Program-made: the position numbers and the translations under genes
The notes under the pieces: generated by a model
What the model saw: only the letters and a program-made list of their open reading frames with translations
What the model was told of the DNA's origin: nothing
Database searches by the model: none
Assembly: GCA_900547085.1 (NCBI GenBank)
Contig: URFI01000155.1
Span: forward strand, 1 to 5,143
Direction: 5' to 3'
DNA: 5,143 nucleotides
Source: an uncultured Prevotella sp.
GTDB lineage: Bacteria; Bacteroidota; Bacteroidia; Bacteroidales; Bacteroidaceae
Shown here: positions 1 to 5,143 of the stretch, piece by piece
Layout of the letters: every line of letters starts with the position of its first letter
Numbering within the stretch: position 1 is the first letter of the stretch

Positions 1-21
1 ATCAGTTTCAAGTATATTTTG

Positions 22-29
22 TATCTTTG
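22..29 (+). promoter_or_regulatory. Candidate Bacteroidetes -7 promoter element for the exported protein gene
   Basis: The octamer TATCTTTG fits the Bacteroidetes sigma-ABfr -7 consensus TAnnTTTG exactly. It lies 45 bases before the ATG at 75, so transcription would start near 35-38 and leave an untranslated leader of roughly 40 bases. The matching -33 TTTG element, expected 19-21 bases upstream, would fall at or before the window edge and cannot be checked. The leader is A/T-rich with no purine-rich ribosome binding site, as is usual in this phylum. Confidence 0.5.
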
Positions 30-74
30 CTCCTACTAGATAACTTATAAACTAACTTTTAAAACTTATTGAGT

Positions 75-1316
75 ATGAACAAAATTTTACGCTTTTCAGT
101 ATTCACGTTGCTCCTGTTATGCTGCAACACCTTTATTTCTGCGGCTGATGTAACGCTTAACTTCAAAGATTTATCAATCACAAAAATCAGTGATGGCTTC
201 ACCCTTACTGCACAAGGCTATACCCTTACTGCCACGAAAGAAGATGGGACAACTCAACCCACACAAAACGATAAATCAAAAGATGTGCGATTGTATGCCA
301 AAAACACACTGACGGTTGCAGGAAACGCTTTCAAGCAAATAGTCTTCAACATCTCAAAGCAAGGTCTGAAACGTTGGTGTGACGTCACACCAAGCGTTGG
401 AGAAATGACTGCCGATGTGGCTGCCAAAACTCTTACGTGGACAAACTCTACTGCGGTGAAAGAAGTTACATTCACTGTTGGTGATGATGTTACTTTAGGT
501 ACTGATCCAGGCAAGGCAGGTCAATTTGACTTTGACGCCATGGTTATCTCTACCGAAAGTGGTGAGGTAACCCCAACTCCAGATCCTAATCCAGATCCAG
601 AAATCAAAACAGCTGCAGACATAGCTGCATTTAAGGCACTACCTGCAAAAATAGTTGCCAAACTAACCTTGAAAGATGCGCAAGTGTTGTACAAATGGAC
701 CTCTAACAAAGGTAATACGCAAATTTTCATTCGTGACCATAGTGGTGCACTGATGCTCTTCAACGCAGGCCTTGATTTGGAAACAAATGACATACTAAAC
801 GGTGAGGTTGTACTATTATATGACATATATAACAATACTCCTGAAGGTACGAAAGCCGGTGGTACTAATGCTGACAAATTAACAATTACGAAAGGACAAG
901 CTGCCACACCAAAATCAATCACCATAGACCAAGCTAAAGATTACATGTCTGATTTGGTTCAAATTGAAGGTGCTGAAATTAAAAGCGAACAATCGGGGAC
1001 GCACACCAACTACTATGCCCACGTCGGAGATCAAAAGATTCAATTGTACAACGGCTTCCACTTAGACGCTTATAATGAGCTGTCTACATTCGAAGGGGTT
1101 AAGAACAAGACTGTAAAAGGTATTGTCAGCATGTTTAATCGCAATTACCAGATTACGTTTATTAGCATCGACACAACGACTGGTATTGACAGCTTAAATG
1201 CAGAGAACAAGACTCTCAACGAAAACGCACCAGTGTATAACCTCGCTGGACAGCGTGTTGACAAGACATATAAGGGTGTTGTGATACAAAATGGTAAGAA
1301 GTTTATCAAGAGATAA
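75..1316 (+). CDS. Exported protein of unknown function with OB-fold-like domain and C-terminal sorting-like tail
   Basis: This 413-residue protein is predicted to leave the cytoplasm; its function is not recognised. A signal peptide spans residues 1-24: Asn-Lys and Arg, a hydrophobic core with LLLL, then SAA, with cleavage after Ala23 or Ala24. The adjacent Cys16-Cys17 do not form a proper lipobox, so it is probably not a lipoprotein. Residues 25-160 are Thr-rich and beta-like. A Pro/Asp linker (TPTPDPNPDPE) covers about 167-177. Residues about 179-366 resemble the OB-fold modules of Bacteroidetes surface proteins ('QIFIRDHSGAL', later 'VKGIV' and 'YQITFISI'). Residues about 370-413 carry YNLAGQRV and KGVVIQNGKK, like Prevotella C-terminal domains related to type IX sorting tails, so secretion or surface anchoring by that route is inferred. 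The ATG at 75 was preferred over the in-frame TTG at 69, which only adds Met-Ser. No enzymatic motif is visible. Base composition is more A+T-rich than the other genes. Export is confident; the domain names are tentative. Confidence 0.88.
   Translation: MNKILRFSVFTLLLLCCNTFISAADVTLNFKDLSITKISDGFTLTAQGYTLTATKEDGTTQPTQNDKSKDVRLYAKNTLTVAGNAFKQIVFNISKQGLKRWCDVTPSVGEMTADVAAKTLTWTNSTAVKEVTFTVGDDVTLGTDPGKAGQFDFDAMVISTESGEVTPTPDPNPDPEIKTAADIAAFKALPAKIVAKLTLKDAQVLYKWTSNKGNTQIFIRDHSGALMLFNAGLDLETNDILNGEVVLLYDIYNNTPEGTKAGGTNADKLTITKGQAATPKSITIDQAKDYMSDLVQIEGAEIKSEQSGTHTNYYAHVGDQKIQLYNGFHLDAYNELSTFEGVKNKTVKGIVSMFNRNYQITFISIDTTTGIDSLNAENKTLNENAPVYNLAGQRVDKTYKGVVIQNGKKFIKR
195..232 (+). repeat. Short imperfect tandem repeat, 21-bp period, within the exported protein gene
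   Basis: Segments 195-211 and 216-232 agree at 15 of 17 bases, both ending in ACCCTTACTGC, with a 21-base period. They encode GFTLTAQ followed by GYTLTAT, so seven residues are duplicated in frame. Given the alternating pattern this may be two consecutive beta strands or a small slippage duplication. Nothing suggests a mobile element. Confidence 0.6.
374..393. repeat. Perfect 20-bp palindrome inside the exported protein gene
   Basis: Each strand reads TTGGTGTGAC then GTCACACCAA, a perfect inverted repeat with no spacer. It codes for part of the N-terminal domain around Trp-Cys-Asp-Val-Thr-Pro. The flanking bases 373 and 394 no longer pair. The centre is TGACGTCA. It could be a dimeric regulator site, but its position 300 bases inside a gene makes that uncertain, and a hairpin with no loop is not a terminator. 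Confidence 0.9.
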
Positions 1317-1363
1317 GCCATGCGCTGAAACTAGAAATCAATCATTTGATTACCAAATACATC

Positions 1364-1397
1364 AAACGGACGTGTCCATCTGGCGGCACGTCCGTTT
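1364..1397 (+). terminator. Rho-independent-type terminator between convergent genes
   Basis: The stem AAACGGACGTG (1364-1374) pairs perfectly with CACGTCCGTTT (1387-1397), 11 bp around a 12-base loop that can add a T-G and a C-G pair at its base. On the plus strand the T-rich tract CTTATTTTATT follows, giving a typical intrinsic terminator 48 bases after the stop of the exported protein gene. Read from the minus strand, the same stem lies 37 bases after the dehydrogenase stop and is followed by a weaker T-rich stretch, so it may serve both genes. The rest of the 117-base spacer shows nothing else. Confidence 0.85.
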
Positions 1398-1433
1398 CTT
1401 ATTTTATTCCCACAAAACCCATCAATACGCTTG

Positions 1434-3071
1434 TCATTTGGCAAGAAACGCAGCGCATCGCTCGGCACATCGCTCACCATCAATGCCAGCAGAGACGATT
1501 CCACCTGCATAACCAGCGCCTTCTCCACAAGGAAAGAGGCCACGAACGCGAACATGTTGCAGCGTTTCGCGGTCGCGGAGAATGCGCACGGGCGAAGACG
1601 TTCGCGTTTCAACAGCTATCACGACAGCTTCATTGGTCAGGAAACCACGGCTCATCTGCCCAAACTTCTTGAAGCCTTCTTGCAAACGATGAACGATAAA
1701 TGGTGGCATCCAAAAGTGAAGTGGACTGCTCATTAAGCCGGGAGCATAACTGGATGCCGGCAAGTCGTATGACAATTTGCTGTTCACAAAGTCAGCCATT
1801 CGCTGCGCCGGAGCTGTTTGTTGCCTATTTCCCTGCAACCAACAAGTATATTCCAATTGTTCCTGCAACTGCATCATCATCAAATCATCATTCAGCTTTT
1901 CATCATCACTGGGCATCAACATGCCTGCCTGACGAACGTCTTTAGGATGCAATTCCACCACCATGCCCGCATTCGACCACCTCGTTCCGCGGTTACTGGG
2001 GCTCATTCCGTTCACCACTATTTGCTTCGGACCCGTGGCTGAAGGGATGACAAAGCCACCCGGACACATGCAGAACGAGTAAACGCCACGTCCCTCCACC
2101 TGACTGACAAATGAATATTCGGCCGCAGGAAGATACTTTCCTCGTCCGCGCTTGTCATGATATTGTATCTGATCGATCAACATTGAAGGATGTTCCAAGC
2201 GCACTCCAACCGCCAATCCTTTCGGTTCGATTTCTATTTTGGCACCACTCAAATATCGATATACGTCACGCGCACTGTGTCCGGTGGCCAGGATGACCGG
2301 TCCTCTGAACGTAACTTCCTGACCCGAAGCCAACCGAACGGCTTCAACACCCAGCACCTCATCCCCCTCGGCAGACAGCAAGAAAGCCGTCATCTTGGTT
2401 TCAAAATGCACCTCTCCCCCACTGTTGATGATGGTATTTCGCATGTTTTCAATGACCTTCGGCAACTTGTCCGTACCAATATGCGGATGCGCATCGGCCA
2501 AGATTGAGTTTGAAGCACCATGTTGGCAAAACACATTGAGAATTTTCTCAACCGACCCACGCTTCTTCGAGCGTGTATACAGTTTACCATCCGAATACGC
2601 ACCGGCGCCACCTTCACCAAAACAATAGTTGCTTTCAGCGTCTACCTTCTGCGTCTTGGTAATCATGGCGAGGTCTATCTTGCGTTCCCTGACATTCTTC
2701 CCCCGCTCGATGACCACGGGTTTGAAGCCTTCTTCAATCAAACGAAGTGCGGCGAAAAGTCCCGCCGGACCAGCTCCCACCACGATGACACGCGGCTTTT
2801 GGGACACATCCGGATAGACCGTCCTAACGAATTCCTCATCCTGTGGCAACTCATTGATGTACACTCTCAAACTAAGATTCACATACACCGTTCGCTGCCG
2901 CGCGTCAACAGATCGTTTCAACACCCGCACATGCTTCACCGTTCGGGCATACATTCCCTTTTCCTTGGCCAGATATTCAATGATAGTCTGTCCTGTAGCA
3001 GAGCTGAATATATTGCTTAGTGAGGAATGAGCATGCTGGGGAAGAAGTCTGATTTGAAATTCTTTGATCAT
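1434..3071 (-). CDS. FAD-dependent dehydrogenase of the COG2509 type, substrate unknown
   Basis: A complete 545-residue cytoplasmic flavoprotein. The first 90 residues form a basic N-terminal domain typical of this family, which precedes the nucleotide-binding core. Then comes the Rossmann dinucleotide fold: the beta strand VIVV leads into GAGPAG at residues 99-104, and the acidic Glu122 ending the second strand (VIERG) would bind the adenosine ribose of FAD. Further family landmarks are FGEGGAGAYSDGKL at 151-164, a CMCPGGFVIP segment at 334-343, and the C-terminal FAD-contacting motif CGEGAGYAGGIVSAG at 515-529. Length and order match the 'uncharacterized FAD-dependent dehydrogenase' family (about 520-550 residues). 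No signal peptide or membrane segment is present. The physiological substrate and electron partner are not established for this family, so no gene symbol is given. The ATG at 3069-3071 begins the family-like MIKEFQIRL. The gene is monocistronic here, converging on the terminator downstream and diverging from thrA. Confidence 0.92.
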   Translation of the reverse strand: MIKEFQIRLLPQHAHSSLSNIFSSATGQTIIEYLAKEKGMYARTVKHVRVLKRSVDARQRTVYVNLSLRVYINELPQDEEFVRTVYPDVSQKPRVIVVGAGPAGLFAALRLIEEGFKPVVIERGKNVRERKIDLAMITKTQKVDAESNYCFGEGGAGAYSDGKLYTRSKKRGSVEKILNVFCQHGASNSILADAHPHIGTDKLPKVIENMRNTIINSGGEVHFETKMTAFLLSAEGDEVLGVEAVRLASGQEVTFRGPVILATGHSARDVYRYLSGAKIEIEPKGLAVGVRLEHPSMLIDQIQYHDKRGRGKYLPAAEYSFVSQVEGRGVYSFCMCPGGFVIPSATGPKQIVVNGMSPSNRGTRWSNAGMVVELHPKDVRQAGMLMPSDDEKLNDDLMMMQLQEQLEYTCWLQGNRQQTAPAQRMADFVNSKLSYDLPASSYAPGLMSSPLHFWMPPFIVHRLQEGFKKFGQMSRGFLTNEAVVIAVETRTSSPVRILRDRETLQHVRVRGLFPCGEGAGYAGGIVSAGIDGERCAERCAAFLAK

Positions 3072-3133
3072 GAATGAAGAAATTTTGTAGGTTTACGATA
3101 AAAAAGGATGTCACCAAACACCTTATCTCTTTG

Positions 3134-3164
3134 CAAAATAAGTACTTTTTTTTCAGCTACCCAA
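3134..3164 (-). promoter_or_regulatory. Candidate promoter for the FAD dehydrogenase gene
   Basis: On the minus strand, TTATTTTG (3141-3134) matches the Bacteroidetes -7 element TAnnTTTG at all but one fixed position. A TTGG (3164-3161) lies 19 bases upstream, the right distance for a -33 element, although it is only a partial match to TTTG. The start site would be near 3127, about 55 bases before the ATG. Both elements are imperfect, so this is a tentative call. Confidence 0.35.
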
Positions 3165-3256
3165 GCATTTTTCAGATTAAAAACCAGCTCTTTTCAAAGT
3201 TCATGCCCATCGAAGGGAAATCAATGTTGCATGATAAGCCATTCAAAGTTTTTTCG

Positions 3257-3264
3257 TACTTTTG
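3257..3264 (+). promoter_or_regulatory. thrA: Candidate Bacteroidetes -7 promoter element for thrA
   Basis: TACTTTTG fits TAnnTTTG exactly and continues with the frequent CA, a very common promoter look in Bacteroides and Prevotella. Transcription would begin about 3271, giving a leader of about 160 bases before the thrA ATG. No good -33 TTTG is found 19-21 bases upstream; the nearest TTG at 3227-3229 is 27 bases away, so the -33 element is weak or absent. Confidence 0.5.
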
Positions 3265-3276
3265 CAACCAAATATC

Positions 3277-3375
3277 GACTTCGCAGCATGATGAGGCATG
3301 AAACCCAATGCGTTTACCATCGTTGTAGGCTGGATAACGCCCAAGTTTCTGTTCATAATGCTGAGAAGCGAAATC
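3277..3375 (+). promoter_or_regulatory. Possible long-range helix in the thrA leader RNA
   Basis: Segment 3277-3289 (GACTTCGCAGCAT) can pair with 3358-3375. AGCAT pairs with ATGCT (3358-3362) and TTCGC with GCGAA (3368-3372), with a five-base bulge GAGAA. GA/TC then extends the helix outward past one mismatch, giving 12 pairs in total. The enclosed 68 bases hold smaller possible stems such as GCAT/ATGC (3296-3299 with 3308-3311) and CGTT/AACG. The helix starts just after the predicted transcription start and encloses the start of the small leader ORF. No known riboswitch family was recognised. Bulged pairings over this span can arise by chance, so the element is only suggested. Confidence 0.3.
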
Positions 3376-3435
3376 AACAAATCATCAAAACCACTTTTGT
3401 CGGGTGGCATAAAACATTTAAAAACAGTAAAATGA
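3298..3435 (+). CDS. Possible 45-codon leader ORF overlapping the thrA start by ATGA
   Basis: An ATG at 3298 opens a 45-codon frame whose TGA (3433-3435) overlaps the thrA ATG (3432-3434) in the sequence ATGA, a classic layout for translational coupling. The peptide begins MKPNAFTIVVGWITPKFLF, a hydrophobic first half followed by a Ser/Lys-rich second half. It has three Thr and five Ile codons but no run of either, so it is not an obvious threonine/isoleucine attenuator peptide. It lies wholly within the predicted thrA leader transcript. No ribosome binding site is visible, though that is normal in this phylum. It may be a regulatory leader peptide, a small membrane-associated protein, or a chance frame. 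Confidence 0.25.
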   Translation: MKPNAFTIVVGWITPKFLFIMLRSEINKSSKPLLSGGIKHLKTVK

Positions 3436-5143
3436 AAGTATTGAAATTCGGCGGAACATCCGTGGGTTCCGTCAAGAGCATCCGCTCCTTGAAGAGAATT
3501 GTAGAACAAACTGCCAAGCAGCAACCGGTGGTTGTGGTGGTTAGTGCCTTGGGAGGCATCACCGACCAACTGCTTGCAACCGCCCAACAGGCCTTGCAAG
3601 GTGATGACGAATGGAAACAACAGTTCAACGAGATGGTAGACAGGCACCACAAACTCATTGACACCATCATCACCGACAATACGCGGAGAGAAGAGTTGTT
3701 TAATACCGTTGACGCTCTGTTTGAACAACTACGATCCATTTACTTCGGCGTTTATCTCATTCATGATTTAAGTCGGAAGACGCAAGACGCCATCGTGAGC
3801 TATGGCGAACGGTTGAGTTCGAAAATCGTCGCCACGTTCATCAAAGGCGCTAAATGGTACGATGCCCGCGAATTTATCAAGACCGAGCGCAAGCATAACA
3901 AGCACACACTGGACAGTCAACTCACCTACAAACTGGTTAAACACACATTTGCCACCCTCCCGCGCATCTCCCTCGTGCCGGGTTTCATCAGTCAAGACAA
4001 GAATACCAACGAGATCACCAACCTCGGACGAGGTGGGTCAGACTACACAGCATCCATCATCGCAGCGGCTCTGAACGCGGAGATATTGGAGATATGGACC
4101 GATGTCAATGGATTCATGACGGCCGATCCGAAGGTCATCAAGGCCGCTTACACCATCAACGAGTTGAGCTACATCGAGGCTATGGAGCTATGTAACTTCG
4201 GCGCCAAAGTGGTTTATCCACCAACCATCTACCCCGTGTGTGTCATGAACATCCCCATCAAGGTGAAAAATACCTTCGATCCAGACGGCGAAGGCACCAT
4301 TATCAAAGCTCAAATAGCCAACGACGGCAAGCCCATCAAGGGTATATCCAGCATCAAAGGCACGGCGCTCATCAATGTGAGTGGCCTCTCCATGGTTGGC
4401 GTGATTGGTGTAAACCGGCGCATCTTCACGGCCCTGGCCGACAAGGGCATCTCCGTGTTCCTGGTCAGTCAGGCTTCTTCAGAGAACTCTACCAGCATTG
4501 GCGTGCAGGAAAAGGATGCCGAAGAAGCTGTTAAGGTGCTCAACGAAGAGTTTGCCAAAGAAATTCAGACAGGAGCCATGTTCTCCATGAAAGCACAGAA
4601 AGGCTTGGCTACCATCGCCATCGTAGGCGAAAACATGAGACACCTGCCGGGAATAGCCGCCAAACTCTTTGAAACGCTCGGCCGATCGGGCATCAGTGTG
4701 ATTGCCTTCGCACAGGGATCCAGCGAAACCAACATATCGGTGGTCATCGAAGCGGCGTATCTTCGCAAGGCGCTGAACGTGCTGCACGACTCGTTTTTCC
4801 TGTCAGAATACAAGGTACTGAACCTATTTATCTGCGGAATAGGTACCGTGGGCGGCAAGCTCATCGAACAGATACGGACTCAATACGAAGAGTTGAAACG
4901 CCATTCGCAGCTCAAACTCAACGTCGTAGGCATCGCTTCGTCAAAGCATGCCATTTACAATCGTGACGGCATTGACCTGAACAATTATAGGGAAGTGTTG
5001 AAAGAATCTGACCTCAGCTCACCCTCTGCCCTGCGCGACCATATCCTCAACATGAACATTTTCAACTCCGTGTTCGTCGTTTGCACCGCCACTGAAGAGA
5101 TTGCCGCTCTCTATCAAACTTTTCTCGAGCATAACATCAGCGT
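3432..5143 (+). CDS. thrA: Bifunctional aspartokinase / homoserine dehydrogenase, 3' end outside the window
   Basis: The enzyme phosphorylates aspartate (EC 2.7.2.4) and, after a separate semialdehyde dehydrogenase step, reduces aspartate semialdehyde to homoserine (EC 1.1.1.3) in the cytoplasm. The first 570 residues are present; full-length relatives have about 810-820. The aspartokinase domain (1 to about 300) shows KFGGTSVG at 5-12, SYGER at 123-127, the loop GRGGSDYTA at 199-207 and TDVNGFMTADP at 223-233. Two ACT regulatory domains follow at about 311-382 (SGLSMVGVIG, then SQASSENSTSIGV) and 390-456 (GENMRHLPGIAAKLF, then SQGS-like AQGSSETNISVV); in relatives these mediate threonine feedback inhibition. 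The homoserine dehydrogenase Rossmann fold begins near 462 with GIGTVG at 469-474; its catalytic region lies beyond the window. The ATG at 3432 puts KFGGTS at the family's usual distance from the N terminus, although the frame stays open upstream, including ATGs at 3288 and 3291. The reading frame is uninterrupted. In Bacteroidetes thrA usually leads a threonine operon; that part is not visible here. Confidence 0.96.
   Translation, partial: MKVLKFGGTSVGSVKSIRSLKRIVEQTAKQQPVVVVVSALGGITDQLLATAQQALQGDDEWKQQFNEMVDRHHKLIDTIITDNTRREELFNTVDALFEQLRSIYFGVYLIHDLSRKTQDAIVSYGERLSSKIVATFIKGAKWYDAREFIKTERKHNKHTLDSQLTYKLVKHTFATLPRISLVPGFISQDKNTNEITNLGRGGSDYTASIIAAALNAEILEIWTDVNGFMTADPKVIKAAYTINELSYIEAMELCNFGAKVVYPPTIYPVCVMNIPIKVKNTFDPDGEGTIIKAQIANDGKPIKGISSIKGTALINVSGLSMVGVIGVNRRIFTALADKGISVFLVSQASSENSTSIGVQEKDAEEAVKVLNEEFAKEIQTGAMFSMKAQKGLATIAIVGENMRHLPGIAAKLFETLGRSGISVIAFAQGSSETNISVVIEAAYLRKALNVLHDSFFLSEYKVLNLFICGIGTVGGKLIEQIRTQYEELKRHSQLKLNVVGIASSKHAIYNRDGIDLNNYREVLKESDLSSPSALRDHILNMNIFNSVFVVCTATEEIAALYQTFLEHNIS

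Larger units (their letters stand above)
3072..3431. other. Divergent intergenic region between the FAD dehydrogenase gene and thrA
   Basis: These 360 bases hold no gene I would call with confidence. The half next to the dehydrogenase is A/T-rich and carries its candidate promoter. From about 3257 on, a second promoter-like octamer points to thrA and is followed by an unusually long leader of about 160 bases. That leader contains a small ORF and a potential long-range helix, listed separately. No intrinsic terminator with a T tract is seen in the leader. Confidence 0.7.

Noticed and set aside
521..925. A 134-codon minus-strand frame inside the exported protein gene
   Set aside because: It is the shadow of the plus-strand coding sequence, which has a signal peptide, linker and C-terminal tail. 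The antisense product has no recognisable features.
2520..3020. A 166-codon plus-strand frame opposite the FAD dehydrogenase gene
   Set aside because: It is antisense to the N-terminal and Rossmann region of the dehydrogenase, whose conserved motifs establish the true coding strand.
3139..3152. AAGTACTT palindrome with a following T run as a terminator
   Set aside because: The eight-base palindrome has no loop and is A/T-rich. It lies upstream of both genes in a promoter region, so it is better explained by base composition.
3074..3301. A 75-codon plus-strand frame starting MKKFCRFTIKK in the divergent intergenic region
   Set aside because: It is rich in Phe and Lys from A/T-rich promoter DNA, runs through both candidate promoters, has no recognisable domain, and starts only three bases beyond the start codon of the divergent dehydrogenase gene.
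3391..3407. CCAC...GTGG hairpin just before thrA as an attenuator terminator
   Set aside because: Only four pairs around a nine-base loop and no T tract follows, so it would not terminate transcription.
3288..3431. A longer thrA start at the in-frame ATG 3288 or 3291, adding 47-48 residues
   Set aside because: Aspartokinases begin a few residues before KFGGTS, and the extension (MMRHETQCVYHRC...) has no family resemblance. The A-rich bases directly before 3432 look like a normal Bacteroidetes start. The open frame is probably chance.
3243..3728. A 161-codon minus-strand frame opposite the thrA start and leader, and a second 121-codon one overlapping it
   Set aside because: Both are antisense to the conserved aspartokinase coding sequence, which explains their length. 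Their translations show no family features.

Overview
The window looks like chromosomal DNA from a Bacteroidetes member, most likely Prevotella or a close relative. Evidence: promoter-like octamers fitting the Bacteroidetes -7 consensus TAnnTTTG, A/T-rich translation starts with no Shine-Dalgarno, a secreted protein ending in the 'YNLAGQRV...KGVVIQNGKKFIKR' tail common in Prevotella, and an aspartokinase-homoserine dehydrogenase fusion. The genus is inferred from remembered protein styles, not from a search.

Layout. Bases 1-74 hold the promoter region of the first gene. Bases 75-1316 (+) encode a 413-residue exported protein of unknown function: signal peptide, beta-rich N-terminal domain, Pro/Asp linker, OB-fold-like domain, and a C-terminal tail resembling type IX secretion sorting domains. 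Bases 1317-1433 separate two convergent genes and carry a strong hairpin terminator (perfect 11-bp stem). Bases 1434-3071 (-) encode a complete 545-residue FAD-dependent dehydrogenase of the COG2509 type, whose substrate is unknown. Bases 3072-3431 are a 360-base divergent intergenic region with a candidate promoter for each flanking gene and a long leader before the last gene. Bases 3432-5143 (+) encode the first 570 residues of bifunctional aspartokinase / homoserine dehydrogenase (thrA), cut by the window end inside the homoserine dehydrogenase part.

How the genes relate. The three main genes are separate transcription units: the first two converge on the terminator, and the second and third diverge from the 3072-3431 region. 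No shared pathway is apparent. thrA commits aspartate to threonine and methionine synthesis and is probably the first gene of a threonine operon continuing past the window. The exported protein gene is visibly richer in A+T than the other two (one sampled line about 40% GC, against about 48% for the dehydrogenase and 62% for thrA), which suits a lineage-specific surface protein beside core metabolism.

I see no clear new biological system. The points most worth a second look are the thrA leader, which holds a 45-codon ORF stopping on the thrA start through ATGA inside a potentially folded RNA, and a perfect 20-bp palindrome inside the first gene. No tRNA, rRNA, CRISPR array or insertion sequence was recognised.
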